A stretch of DNA of 45,914 nt from Melioribacteraceae bacterium (GTDB lineage: Bacteria > Bacteroidota > Ignavibacteria > Ignavibacteriales > Melioribacteraceae): assembly GCA_022181065.1 (NCBI GenBank), contig BQMY01000132.1, positions 1 through 45,914 on the forward strand. The letters are read 5' to 3'. The position numbers and the translations under genes were made by a program. The notes under the pieces were generated by a model. It ran no database searches, was not told where the DNA came from, and saw only the letters and a list, made by a program, of their open reading frames with translations. Below are positions 18,201-26,673 of this stretch, one piece after another; position 1 is the first letter of the stretch, and the number at the start of each line of letters is the position of its first letter.

Positions 18201-18446
18201 GGTTACGCCCGCGAATTTGTTAACCGTGTACAGAACATGCGCAAGGACGCAGGTTTGGATGTAGTTGATAAAATTAACATTTATTTTGACGCTAACGATA
18301 ATGTTAAAAACTACCTGGAAAAACACGCGGATTATATTAAGAACGAAACTCTTGCTAATATTCTGGAAAAAGGAAAGCATGATGGATTTACACAAGAGTG
18401 GAAACTTATTGAAGAAGATTGTTTAATTACTATTGAGAAAAATTAG
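15288..18446 (+). CDS. ileS: Isoleucyl-tRNA synthetase
   Basis: A 1052-aa class I synthetase that charges tRNA-Ile and edits valine. [20 protein letters not shown] holds the HIGH-type motif in the PGIHH form I associate with Bacteroidota enzymes. [17 protein letters not shown] and the CP1 editing region [18 protein letters not shown] follow. KMSKSKGN near 603 is the second catalytic loop. The anticodon-binding domain is in the last third. Length fits the long type-2 IleS. It is followed 26 nt later by the DksA-like gene and then lspA, a common bacterial arrangement. Confidence 0.96.
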   Translation: [1052 protein letters not shown]

Positions 18447-18472
18447 ATTGGTTTTCCTAATTGGAGGTCACT

Positions 18473-18976
18473 ATGGCTGACAGAAAAAATAAAAAAACTA
18501 AGGCGGAATCAAAGAATTCACGCAAGGAGGTTTCGGTAGTATCACCAAGCAAGAAGGTGAAAGTGATCAAAGGATATTCCAAAAATGAATTGGAAGAAAT
18601 AAAAAATATTATCCTTGAGAAACGTTCCGAAATTATTGAGCAGCTGCAGGCACTGAAGGATCAGATGATGGATCCTACTACCGGGCAGTATGTAAACGAA
18701 AGTTCTCCGTATTCACTTCATATGGCTGAGCAGGGTACCGATGCCCAGGAAAGGGAAAAATTATACCTTTGGGCCCAGCGTGAAAACAAATTCCTCGGGT
18801 ATCTTGAAGACGCGCTTCAGCGAATAGAAAATGGTACATATGGTATATGTATCGATTGTATAGATGAGCCACATAATTTGTGCCCAACTTGTCCTTTAAT
18901 TCCGTTGGACAGACTTAAAGCGGTTCCTCACACACAACATTGTCTGCAGATCAAGCAGCAAATGCAATCGAAGTAG
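18473..18976 (+). CDS. TraR/DksA-family protein with atypical zinc-finger cysteines
   Basis: A 167-aa protein. A lysine-rich N-terminus (1-40) precedes a coiled-coil-like region and the DksA-type C-terminus LYLWAQRENKFLGYLEDAL, NGTYGIC and IPLDRLKAVPHTQHC. DksA proteins enter the RNA polymerase secondary channel and adjust transcription with ppGpp. The usual CxxC-x17-CxxC finger is altered: cysteines are at 126, 129, 137, 140 and 157. An inserted CPTC pair is present, and the second partner of the last pair is missing (CLQI). GGAGG 5 nt before ATG 18473 fixes the start. It lies between ileS and lspA. Confidence 0.88.
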   Translation: MADRKNKKTKAESKNSRKEVSVVSPSKKVKVIKGYSKNELEEIKNIILEKRSEIIEQLQALKDQMMDPTTGQYVNESSPYSLHMAEQGTDAQEREKLYLWAQRENKFLGYLEDALQRIENGTYGICIDCIDEPHNLCPTCPLIPLDRLKAVPHTQHCLQIKQQMQSK

Positions 18977-18989
18977 AGAAAGGGAAAAG

Positions 18990-19709
18990 TTGCGAGTATT
19001 AAAAATTTCTATTTTTGTAATAATAGCTGATCAGCTTACAAAATTATTCGTAAAAGGTTTTTCAATTCCTTTTCTTGGCATATCGGTAGATGGAATGAGA
19101 TATGGTTCGAGTATTGAAGTACTCGGCAATTTTTTCAAGATCACATTTGTAGAAAATCCCGGTATGGCCTTCGGCATAGATGTCGGGGAGTCTTCCAAGT
19201 TATTCCTCTCTCTATTCTCCCTTTTTGCGTCAATCGGGATACTGATATATCTGTTCAGGATACAACATGAACGATATGTTGTGCGTCTTGCTCTGGCATT
19301 AATATTTGCCGGTGCTGTTGGTAATTTAATTGACAGGATGTTTTACGGGGTTTTCTACGATTATGCCCCTCTGTTCTACGGGAAAGTGGTTGACTTTCTG
19401 AATGTAGATTTTTTCGATTTCACAATATTCGGACATACATATGAACGGTGGCCGATATTTAATATCGCAGATTCTTCAGTAAGTATTGGCGTTGTTCTAC
19501 TGCTTATATTCCAGTCAAAAACTGAACCTTCAAATGAGGAGAATGAGGGGGATGAAGAAATTCAGCAGGATTTACCTGATGCAGATGGTGATGGTGAACA
19601 AAATGAAAGTGAAGTGAAGAAGACAGAAGAAACTTCTGAAAAAAATGACGACAATGAGGAGAATGTAACTAAAAGTGAAGATAATCGACGAGAAGAATTT
19701 CCGGTTTGA
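18990..19709 (+). CDS. lspA: Lipoprotein signal peptidase LspA with acidic C-terminal tail
   Basis: A 239-aa inner-membrane aspartyl protease that cuts the signal peptide of diacylglyceryl prolipoproteins. The start is TTG 18990, 5 nt after AGGG. DQLTKLFVKGF, FVENPGMAFGI, GNLIDRMFYG (catalytic Asp115) and FNIADSSVSIGV (catalytic Asp161) are conserved. The core ends near residue 175. The remaining ~65 residues are an unusual Glu/Asp/Lys/Asn-rich tail, probably cytoplasmic and disordered; typical LspA is about 160-170 aa. The last 35 nt of the gene overlap the start of rluD. Confidence 0.94.
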   Translation: MRVLKISIFVIIADQLTKLFVKGFSIPFLGISVDGMRYGSSIEVLGNFFKITFVENPGMAFGIDVGESSKLFLSLFSLFASIGILIYLFRIQHERYVVRLALALIFAGAVGNLIDRMFYGVFYDYAPLFYGKVVDFLNVDFFDFTIFGHTYERWPIFNIADSSVSIGVVLLLIFQSKTEPSNEENEGDEEIQQDLPDADGDGEQNESEVKKTEETSEKNDDNEENVTKSEDNRREEFPV

Positions 19710-20655
19710 TGTTCAGCCAAACAAAAAAAAAGAACGCCTTGACGTTTATCTCGCGAATAATTTAGAAAACGCCACAAGAAGCAGAGTTCAGAAGTTAATA
19801 AAAGCGGGTTACGTAACGGTTAACAATAATGAAGTTAAACCAAATTACATCGTTTCACCCAACGATGTAATTGATGTTACAATACCCGTTACACCCCGAC
19901 CGGATAAAGCATATCCAGAAGAAATACCTATCGACATTTTACACGAAGACGAGCACCTGATCATAGTGAATAAGGCTCCGGGGATGGTAGTACATCCGGC
20001 GTTGGGTCATTTTACAGGAACTCTTGTAAACGCTTTGCTGCATCATACCAGGGAACTAAGTGAAGTAAATGAACCGGGAAGACCGGGGATTGTTCATCGT
20101 ATAGACAAAGATACCAGTGGAATACTTGTGATAGCAAAGGATGAGGTCAGTCACGCGTTTCTTGCCAAACAGTTTGCTGATCATTCTATCGAGCGGGAGT
20201 ATTGGGCGGTTTGCTGGGGTAAGTTCAAAGAACCGAAAGGGGAAGTAACAGGTAATATCGCCAGAAGTGACAAGGACAGAAAGGTATTTACAGTACATGA
20301 GGAGAAGGGTAAACATGCGCACACATTTTACGAAGTGATAGAAGAGTTCGAATTTGCTTCATTGTTAAAACTTCATCTCAAAACGGGTAGAACTCACCAG
20401 ATCAGAGTACACATGAACCATATAAATCATCCTGTTTTCGGCGATCCTGTTTATGGAGGAAGAAGAATAGTTTATGGGTCTGACCTGGCAAAAATGAAGA
20501 GTCGGGTGGCAAACCTTCTGGAAATTATACAAAGGCAAGCACTCCACGCCAAAACTTTGGGCCTTATTCATCCCGATACAAAAGAGAAAATCAGTTTTAA
20601 CTCGCAACTCCCTGATGATATGTTGTTCCTTCTTCATGAACTAAGGAAGTATTAA
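19675..20655 (+). CDS. rluD: RluD-like large-subunit rRNA pseudouridine synthase
   Basis: A 326-aa RluA-family enzyme that isomerises uridines in 23S rRNA. An N-terminal S4 RNA-binding domain (ERLDVYLANNL, RSRVQKLIKAGYVTVN) precedes the catalytic domain. GRPGIVHRIDKDTSGILVIAK holds the catalytic Asp, and GRTHQIRVHM and HPVFGDPVYGG follow. The start is GTG 19675, inside the lspA tail (35-nt overlap). An ATG just upstream at 19663 is followed at once by TAA, so it cannot be used. The paralogue RluC/RluA is less likely because of the S4 domain and length. Confidence 0.9.
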   Translation: MKIIDEKNFRFDVQPNKKKERLDVYLANNLENATRSRVQKLIKAGYVTVNNNEVKPNYIVSPNDVIDVTIPVTPRPDKAYPEEIPIDILHEDEHLIIVNKAPGMVVHPALGHFTGTLVNALLHHTRELSEVNEPGRPGIVHRIDKDTSGILVIAKDEVSHAFLAKQFADHSIEREYWAVCWGKFKEPKGEVTGNIARSDKDRKVFTVHEEKGKHAHTFYEVIEEFEFASLLKLHLKTGRTHQIRVHMNHINHPVFGDPVYGGRRIVYGSDLAKMKSRVANLLEIIQRQALHAKTLGLIHPDTKEKISFNSQLPDDMLFLLHELRKY

Positions 20656-20738
20656 GAGAATTTCTTAAACACTCCGCGCAGTTCACTATTAAATATTCAA
20701 GAATTCAAACGATAACCCGATATAGATAACTATTATTT

Positions 20739-20770
20739 TTTGCTTTTATTTTATGCTCTGAGTATATTTA
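20739..20770 (+). promoter_or_regulatory. Putative Bacteroidota-type promoter for asnS
   Basis: TTTG (20739-20742), a 20-nt spacer, then TATATTTA (20763-20770), a 7/8 match to TAnnTTTG. The start point would be about 36 nt before ATG 20812. No experiment supports it. Confidence 0.4.
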
Positions 20771-20811
20771 ATAATTGTATTGATACTATTCCAAACTAAA
20801 TTTTGCAGAGT

Positions 20812-22110
20812 ATGAAACCAGAAATTTATATCAAAGATTTGAAGAATCACGCAGGTGAGACAGTCACCCTCAAGGGCTGGCTATATAACAAAAGAAAAAG
20901 CGGTAAGCTTAGATTCCTTATTCTCAGGGATGGAACAGGATTGCTTCAGTGTGTAGTATTTAAGGGGAGTGTTAGTGAGGAAGTTTTCGCTAAAACCGCC
21001 GATCTTACGCAGGAAGCTTCATTTGAAGTTACCGGTACCATAAGAGCTGAAGAAAGAGCCATGGGTGGCGTTGAGATGGATGTTACTGATTTTAATATAC
21101 TGGGTGAATCGGTTGATTATCCTATCACTCCCAAAGAGCATGGTCCGGAATTTTTGATGGATAAAAGACATTTGTGGCTTCGTTCGAAGAAACAGATGGC
21201 GGTGATGCGTATTCGTCACAGAATTGTAAAAGCTATCAGAGATTTCTTCGATGAACGCGGTTTTACACTGTTCGATCCTCCGATAATCACACCCAACGCT
21301 GTTGAAGGTACTTCAACACTCTTTGAAACTCCATATTTCGATTTGGGTATGGCATATTTATCGCAATCGGGACAGTTATATGCTGAAGCCGGCGCAATGG
21401 CACTTGGAAAAGTTTATACATTCGGACCTACGTTCCGAGCTGAAAAATCAAAAACACGTCGTCATCTTACCGAATTCTGGATGGTAGAGCCTGAAATGGC
21501 GTTTTTTGATCTTGACGACGACATGGACCTCGCCGAAGAGTTTCTTGAATATATCGTTCAATCGGTATTGAAAGACAGAAAAGAAGATTTGATAACACTC
21601 GAAAGAGATGTTGAAAAACTGGAAAAAATTAAACGCCCATTCCCGAGAATTTCGTACGATGAAGCTGTTAAAATTTTGAAGAAAAAAGGTCATGATTTCC
21701 AATATGGTGATGATTTCGGCGCGCCTGATGAAACAGTTATCGGAGAAGATTATGATACTCCGGTGATGATCCATCGATATCCCGCTGCGGTTAAGGCATT
21801 TTATATGAAACGCGATCCTGAAAATCCTGAACTCGCGCTCGCTGTGGATGTAATAGCTCCGGAAGGTTATGGCGAAATAATCGGTGGCAGCCAGAGAGAG
21901 GATGAGATTGAGCTCCTTCTTGAAAGAATAAAAGAACATGATCTACCTCAGGAGTTTTTTGAATGGTATCTTGATCTTCGCAGATATGGTTCGGTTCCTC
22001 ATTCCGGTTTCGGACTTGGATTAGAGAGAACTGTTTCATGGATTTGCGGTTTGGATCATCTTCGTGAAGCAATTCCTTTTGCGAGAATGATATACAGAAA
22101 TACTCCATAA
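20812..22110 (+). CDS. asnS: Asparaginyl-tRNA synthetase
   Basis: A 432-aa class IIb synthetase. The N-terminal OB fold ([24 protein letters not shown]) binds the tRNA anticodon. Motif 2 is [21 protein letters not shown] and motif 3 is [21 protein letters not shown]. The [17 protein letters not shown] wording and the absence of the AspRS insertion domain favour asparagine over aspartate. ATG 20812 is chosen over TTG 20803 because it begins the family-like [10 protein letters not shown]. It is a single-gene unit between a putative promoter and a strong terminator. Confidence 0.93.
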   Translation: MKPEIYIKDLKNHAGETVTLKGWLYNKRKSGKLRFLILRDGTGLLQCVVFKGSVSEEVFAKTADLTQEASFEVTGTIRAEERAMGGVEMDVTDFNILGESVDYPITPKEHGPEFLMDKRHLWLRSKKQMAVMRIRHRIVKAIRDFFDERGFTLFDPPIITPNAVEGTSTLFETPYFDLGMAYLSQSGQLYAEAGAMALGKVYTFGPTFRAEKSKTRRHLTEFWMVEPEMAFFDLDDDMDLAEEFLEYIVQSVLKDRKEDLITLERDVEKLEKIKRPFPRISYDEAVKILKKKGHDFQYGDDFGAPDETVIGEDYDTPVMIHRYPAAVKAFYMKRDPENPELALAVDVIAPEGYGEIIGGSQREDEIELLLERIKEHDLPQEFFEWYLDLRRYGSVPHSGFGLGLERTVSWICGLDHLREAIPFARMIYRNTP

Positions 22111-22137
22111 AATGAATAAAAATAGTTTTAAATAGAA

Positions 22138-22190
22138 TGGTTCTTTCGGTCAATAAATTGATTTAAGCCGCCGAAAGAATCATTTTTTTT
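22138..22190 (+). terminator. Rho-independent terminator after asnS
   Basis: TTCTTTCGG at 22141-22149 pairs with CCGAAAGAA at 22171-22179. The stem extends with TGG/TCA, and a run of eight T follows (22183-22190). The loop is 21 nt. Confidence 0.85.
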
Positions 22191-22234
22191 GTCTGATTAT
22201 AAATTAAAAATCTCTCAACACAAATTTGGTAAAA

Positions 22235-23677
22235 ATGAAAACTAAATATCTTCTGGTACTTGTTTTGTTCGGATTTCTGTTTATGTCGGGAACTGAACTA
22301 TTTGCCGCTGATGATCCTGTTTCTCCAGCAGGGACTACTGTCGTTGCTTCGGAAGGGGAAGCCGGTCATGGCGAACATGAACTTCCTGCTACAATTATGG
22401 TTTTGCCTTTCGCTCTTCTTCTATTGATGATAGCAACCGGACCACTTTTTTATCATCATTTCTGGGAAAAATATTATCCGCTGATAGCGATAGTTCTGGG
22501 AGCAATAACAACTGTTTATTACCTTGCGATACTGCATGATTATCATAGCTTGCTGCATACGTTGGCAGAATATTTATCATTTATCGCGCTTCTGGCTTCT
22601 TTATTTGTGGCATCCGGCGGGATACTTATCAAGGTGGATAAAAAAGCAACTCCGATGCTGAATACGATTATTCTTCTCATTGGTGCTGTGATTGCAAATA
22701 TTATTGGAACAACCGGTGCGTCGATGCTTCTCATTCGTCCTTTTATCAAGGTGAACAGGGGAAGAATAAAACCATATCATGTTATCTTTTTCATTTTTTC
22801 TGTAAGTAATATTGGTGGCGCGTTAACACCTATCGGGGATCCACCATTATTCCTTGGATTTTTACGCGGGATAGACTTTTTCTGGTTTATCGGTAACGTC
22901 TGGTATATCTGGCTTCCAACAATAGTGCTGCTTTTAGCTATCTTTTTTATTATTGATACCAGAAACCATGATGGTGACAGCTATACTGATGTTAAGTACA
23001 CCGGTAAAATTGAAATGACAGGTTCAAGGAATATAATATTTTTAATGATAATTCTTGCATCAGTATTTCTTGATCCCGCGGTATTGAGTTGGGTTCCGAG
23101 TTTGAGCCCGCTACCTTTTGGTATAAGGGAAATAATAATGTTTTCGGTAGTTTATCTTGCTTATAAAACCGCGGATAACAAGATTCTCGAAGAAAATGAA
23201 TTTGATTTTGAACCAATCAAGGAAGTCGCATACTTGTTCATTGGTATTTTCGCCACAATGATACCTGCTTTGCAACTGATTGCGCACGAGGCGAAGATAC
23301 TGGGTGATCAGCTGGATGCCGGAACATTTTACTGGGCAACCGGTATATTGTCGGGGTTTTTGGATAACGCACCTACCTACCTGAATTTCCTTGCTGCTGA
23401 ACTTGGTAAGTTTGGTGGAGATGTAAATAATATTGTTGACGTACATAACTTCCAGATTGAACACCCGCTTTATCTGCAGGCGATATCTGTAGCGGCTGTA
23501 TTTTTTGGCGCGATGACATATATCGGGAACGGTCCCAACTTTATGGTCAAATCAATTTGTGAAAGAGCCGGAATTAAAATGCCCTCATTCTTTGGCTATC
23601 TGGTTAAATACTCAATCCCGATATTGATACCGATATTTACTTTAGTTTGGCTTGTCTTCTACTATGGTAAAGGCTGA
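22235..23677 (+). CDS. NhaD/ion-transporter superfamily sodium:proton antiporter
   Basis: A 480-aa polytopic membrane protein of about 12 helices. The N-terminus looks like a signal peptide followed by a short His/Glu-rich periplasmic stretch (GEAGHGEHELPATIMVLP). NIIGTTGASMLLIRP, SNIGGALTPIGDPPLFLGFLRG and ATGILSGFLDNAPTYLNF are conserved re-entrant loop motifs of the ArsB/NhaD ion transporter superfamily. It likely exchanges Na+ for H+ in the inner membrane. Substrate is inferred from similarity; other anions or cations are possible. ATG 22235 is preferred to the in-frame TTG at 22226. Terminators flank the gene on both sides. Confidence 0.82.
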   Translation: MKTKYLLVLVLFGFLFMSGTELFAADDPVSPAGTTVVASEGEAGHGEHELPATIMVLPFALLLLMIATGPLFYHHFWEKYYPLIAIVLGAITTVYYLAILHDYHSLLHTLAEYLSFIALLASLFVASGGILIKVDKKATPMLNTIILLIGAVIANIIGTTGASMLLIRPFIKVNRGRIKPYHVIFFIFSVSNIGGALTPIGDPPLFLGFLRGIDFFWFIGNVWYIWLPTIVLLLAIFFIIDTRNHDGDSYTDVKYTGKIEMTGSRNIIFLMIILASVFLDPAVLSWVPSLSPLPFGIREIIMFSVVYLAYKTADNKILEENEFDFEPIKEVAYLFIGIFATMIPALQLIAHEAKILGDQLDAGTFYWATGILSGFLDNAPTYLNFLAAELGKFGGDVNNIVDVHNFQIEHPLYLQAISVAAVFFGAMTYIGNGPNFMVKSICERAGIKMPSFFGYLVKYSIPILIPIFTLVWLVFYYGKG

Positions 23678-23699
23678 TAAAAATAAATTCCAGTATTTA

Positions 23700-23730
23700 A
23701 ATCCCGTTCATTCAGAGCGGGATTTTTTTT
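23700..23730 (+). terminator. Rho-independent terminator after the antiporter gene
   Basis: AATCCCG (23700-23706) pairs with CGGGATT (23718-23724) and a T-run continues to 23730. Confidence 0.85.
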
Positions 23731-23814
23731 GTCCTGAATCTTGATTTATGAAGTGTTTGATCTCTACATTTAGTAGATTGTTGAGCAGAATTGTTAAAGA
23801 AAACTTGTACGAAA

Positions 23815-25386
23815 ATGAAAAAACTTTTTGATTCATCGCAGATCAGGGAAGCGGATAATTTCGCTATTCAGCAACAGGCGATTCCCGGTATAATACTAAT
23901 GGAAAATGCTGCGTTAAATATTTATCACGTTATAGAAGAAATACTTTCTTCGGCGGGCGGAGCTGATATAAATTCAATCGGAATCCTGTGTGGAAAGGGA
24001 AATAATGGTGGTGATGGTTACGCGGTAGCGAGGCACCTTGTTAATGCGGGCTATCCGGTGGATATAATTGCGTTTGCCGATGAGACTGAATTGAAAGGGG
24101 ACGCGCTCATAAATTACAAAATTTGTAAAAATTATCTTTTGCAAGTGGATAGGCTCACCTTGTCAACATATTCTTCTATATCGTCTCTGGAGAGTATTTC
24201 AAACAGTAATGTAATAATTGACGCATTACTTGGCACAGGTGCGTCAGGAAGCCTCAGAGAGCCTTACAGTAGCGTTATAAAGATTGTCAATGAGCTACCG
24301 GCGTTGAAAGTAGCGATCGACGCTCCAACCGGACTCGATTGTAACACGGGTCGGGGAGAGGATATCTTCAAGGCTGATGTTACTGTCACTCTTGGAGGGT
24401 TAAAAAAGGGCTTGTTTATTGAAGATGGAGCTGCTAATTCGGGTGAAGTTTTTCTGGGCGGAATTGGCATCGGAGATGAATATTTTGATTCATTGTCTGC
24501 CGATACTTTTTTGGTGGAGGAGGAAGACGCACAAATGTTTCTGCCCCAAAAGCGAAGCGGCATTCATAAATATAGTGCAGGCAAAGTTATTGTTCTGGGC
24601 GGATCGGGTGAATTACCGGGTGCCGGGTTATTTGCGGCATCAGGCGCGTTTCTATCTGGCGCGGGCGCTGTGATATCTGCCTTTCCAAAATCGATTAAGG
24701 GGTTGGCTTTCAATCAGCTAAACGGACCAACGGTAAAAACGTATGATGATAACAACTCTGAATTTTTCTCAGTAAATAACCTTGGTGAAATTACAGATGA
24801 AATCGATCGGAGCGATGTTCTGATTATTGGTCCGGGACTTGGCAGAAATGAGAAAACAATTGAGGGTGTTAGAAAAATTGTCGAAAAATATCCCTCGAAA
24901 CCTATGGTGATCGATGCAGACGCACTTTACGCTCTTGCCAATTATGAGTGGAAAAATTATCAACTGGATCACAAGGTTTTCACTCCGCATCACGGTGAAT
25001 TCGCCAGTCTGATGGGAATTGATACAAATGAGCTAAAGAAAAATATTCTTGAGTATGGAAGAGAATTTGTGGCTTATTCCGGGTCGATCCTGGTATTAAA
25101 AGGCGCGCCTACTGTTGTTTTTGATATAGATGGCTCGGCATATGTTAATCCAACGGGAAACAGGGGAATGGCAAAATTTGGAACAGGAGATGTTCTTACT
25201 GGTATAATTGGTAGTTTTATGGCTCAAGGTAACGAAATTATTGAAAATGTTATAGCAGCTGTTTATATTCACAGTTTGGCGGGAGATTTGGCTGCTGAAG
25301 AATTATCAATATATTCGATTACGCCTGATGCCTTAATGAAATATTTTTCTCCAGCCATCTTAAAAGTGAATAATGCAAATTTATAA
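23815..25386 (+). CDS. nnr: Bifunctional NAD(P)H-hydrate epimerase / ADP-dependent dehydratase
   Basis: A 523-aa fused repair enzyme that restores damaged NAD(P)HX. Residues 1 to about 215 are the epimerase (YjeF_N): MENAALNIYHV, GKGNNGGDGYAVARHL, DALLGTGASG and APTGLDCNTG. The rest is the ribokinase-like dehydratase: GSGELPGAGLFAASGAFLSG, GPGLGRNEKT, VIDADALYAL, TPHHGEFASLMG, and NRGMAKFGTGDVLTGIIGS with the catalytic Asp. ATG 23815 begins the family-like MKKLFDSSQIREAD; a TTG 24 nt upstream adds nothing conserved. The 3' end overlaps the VanZ gene by 14 nt, so the two are probably cotranscribed. Confidence 0.94.
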   Translation: MKKLFDSSQIREADNFAIQQQAIPGIILMENAALNIYHVIEEILSSAGGADINSIGILCGKGNNGGDGYAVARHLVNAGYPVDIIAFADETELKGDALINYKICKNYLLQVDRLTLSTYSSISSLESISNSNVIIDALLGTGASGSLREPYSSVIKIVNELPALKVAIDAPTGLDCNTGRGEDIFKADVTVTLGGLKKGLFIEDGAANSGEVFLGGIGIGDEYFDSLSADTFLVEEEDAQMFLPQKRSGIHKYSAGKVIVLGGSGELPGAGLFAASGAFLSGAGAVISAFPKSIKGLAFNQLNGPTVKTYDDNNSEFFSVNNLGEITDEIDRSDVLIIGPGLGRNEKTIEGVRKIVEKYPSKPMVIDADALYALANYEWKNYQLDHKVFTPHHGEFASLMGIDTNELKKNILEYGREFVAYSGSILVLKGAPTVVFDIDGSAYVNPTGNRGMAKFGTGDVLTGIIGSFMAQGNEIIENVIAAVYIHSLAGDLAAEELSIYSITPDALMKYFSPAILKVNNANL

Positions 25387-25795
25387 TTTCCTTAAAAAAC
25401 ACAAGCTGGGTCTTGTATATATCCCACTCATAGTTTATTGGATAATATTATTTACCGCTACATCTTTGCCGGGACGTTCACTTCCGAAACTGTTTATTAC
25501 TTTCGGAGATAAATTAAAGCATTTCGCCGCATATTTAATTTTGGCAATTTTGTTGAGCATAACGCTGAGATTACAGAACAAATATCCTCGTTTAAAGGAT
25601 GAATATGTTAAATATACCGTTGTTATTTCAAGTATTTACGGTATATTTGACGAGATACACCAAATATTTATTCCCGGCAGAAGTTTCGACTTGCTCGACT
25701 ATGTAGCCGATCTTGCAGGAATAGCTTTGGGAACAATAGTGGCAAGCAGGTTTATAATAAATAAAGAAAGAGTAGCAAGTATTAAAAAATATTGA
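25373..25795 (+). CDS. VanZ-like small membrane protein
   Basis: A 140-aa protein with four hydrophobic segments. GDKLKHFAAYLILAILL, YGIFDEIHQIFIPGRSFDLLDYVADLAGIALG are the conserved VanZ-family motifs (His in KHF, DEIHQ, and R-DxxD). The family is named for a teicoplanin-resistance accessory protein, but most members have no known function, and drug resistance should not be inferred. ATG 25373 lies inside the preceding gene (14-nt overlap). Confidence 0.88.
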   Translation: MQIYNFLKKHKLGLVYIPLIVYWIILFTATSLPGRSLPKLFITFGDKLKHFAAYLILAILLSITLRLQNKYPRLKDEYVKYTVVISSIYGIFDEIHQIFIPGRSFDLLDYVADLAGIALGTIVASRFIINKERVASIKKY

Positions 25796-25803
25796 GAACT
25801 TTG

Positions 25804-25835
25804 TTTGACAAAAAGCAAATCATTTACTAAGTTTT
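25804..25835 (+). promoter_or_regulatory. Putative Bacteroidota-type promoter for tonB
   Basis: TTTG (25804-25807), a 20-nt spacer and TAAGTTTT (25828-25835), a 7/8 match to TAnnTTTG. A sigma70-like TTGACA (25805-25810) overlaps the upstream element, but no well-spaced TATAAT follows. Confidence 0.4.
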
Positions 25836-25866
25836 ATGAATATAATATTGTATTTCGGAGGAAAAC

Positions 25867-26526
25867 GTGGCATTAAAGAAAAATCCTAAAGTGGACTTGA
25901 AGCGGAAGTATCAGAGATATGTAGAAACCTCTGTTATTCTTTCGTTGGCGTTCCTTGTAATCGCATTCAAATACTTCCCTGATGTCAAAACAGAAGAAGT
26001 AAAATTGGAAGCACCACAGGAACTGGTGAATGTTGAAGATGTTGAAGTAACAAAACAGGAAACAGCGCCTCCTCCGCCTCCAAAACCCCCAATCCCGATT
26101 GAAGCTCCTTCTGATGACGTTTTGGAAGATATTGAAATAGCTGATACAGAGATTGATCTTGAAGAAGAAATAGCGGCACCGCCTCCACCTCCTGTACAGG
26201 ATGAGGAAGAAGAAGAAGAAGAACCAGCTTTCTTCGTTGCTGTGGAAGAAATGCCGCAACCAATTGGTGGTATTGCGAAAATTCAGTCGAATATTGTTTA
26301 TCCTGAAATTGCAAAAAGAGCAGGTGTTCAGGGTCGTGTGTTCGTTAAAGCTTTCGTTGATGAAAATGGAAATGTTCAGAAAGTTGAACTTATTAAAGGC
26401 ATTGGCGCGGGTTGTGATGAGGCAGCGATGGAAGCTGTTAAGAAAACTCGATTCAAACCCGGAAAGCAGAGAGGTAAACCTGTTCGAGTTCAGGTTTCTA
26501 TACCAATCCTTTTCAAACTTCAGTAA
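25867..26526 (+). CDS. tonB: TonB-family energy transducer
   Basis: A 219-aa periplasm-spanning protein that passes proton-motive energy from ExbB/ExbD to outer-membrane receptors. One N-terminal transmembrane helix lies at about 22-38. A Pro-rich spacer (PPPPPKPPIPIEAP, PPPPP) alternates with an acidic Asp/Glu run. The C-terminal TonB domain begins near 140: YPEIAKRAGVQGRVFVKAFV, VELIKGIGAGCDEAAMEAVK, TRFKPGKQRGKPVRVQVSIP. The start is GTG 25867, 5 nt after GGAGG (25857-25861). ExbB/ExbD genes are not in the window. Confidence 0.92.
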   Translation: MALKKNPKVDLKRKYQRYVETSVILSLAFLVIAFKYFPDVKTEEVKLEAPQELVNVEDVEVTKQETAPPPPPKPPIPIEAPSDDVLEDIEIADTEIDLEEEIAAPPPPPVQDEEEEEEEPAFFVAVEEMPQPIGGIAKIQSNIVYPEIAKRAGVQGRVFVKAFVDENGNVQKVELIKGIGAGCDEAAMEAVKKTRFKPGKQRGKPVRVQVSIPILFKLQ

Positions 26527-26533
26527 TTTTTTC

Positions 26534-26559
26534 AGGGTCGCTTTTGCGGCCCTTTTTTT
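26534..26559 (+). terminator. Rho-independent terminator after tonB
   Basis: AGGGTCGC (26534-26541), a TTTT loop, then GCGGCCCT (26546-26553) with one G-T pair, running into TTTTTTT. Confidence 0.85.
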
Positions 26560-26673
26560 GTCCCCTCGTTATTAATTATCCTCCAAAAATTTGTTCAAAC
26601 CCCTTTTATACTTGACTAATTCGTATATTCTTGGTAACGTTTGGTCATATTTACAACCAGGAGTTCAGTAATT

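Noticed and set aside
21448-21939. 163-codon minus-strand open frame inside asnS
   Set aside because: Antisense shadow of conserved synthetase motifs, with no start signal.
26200-26224. GAA/GAG repeat as a microsatellite
   Set aside because: It is the codon run for the Glu-rich spacer of TonB, a common feature of that region.
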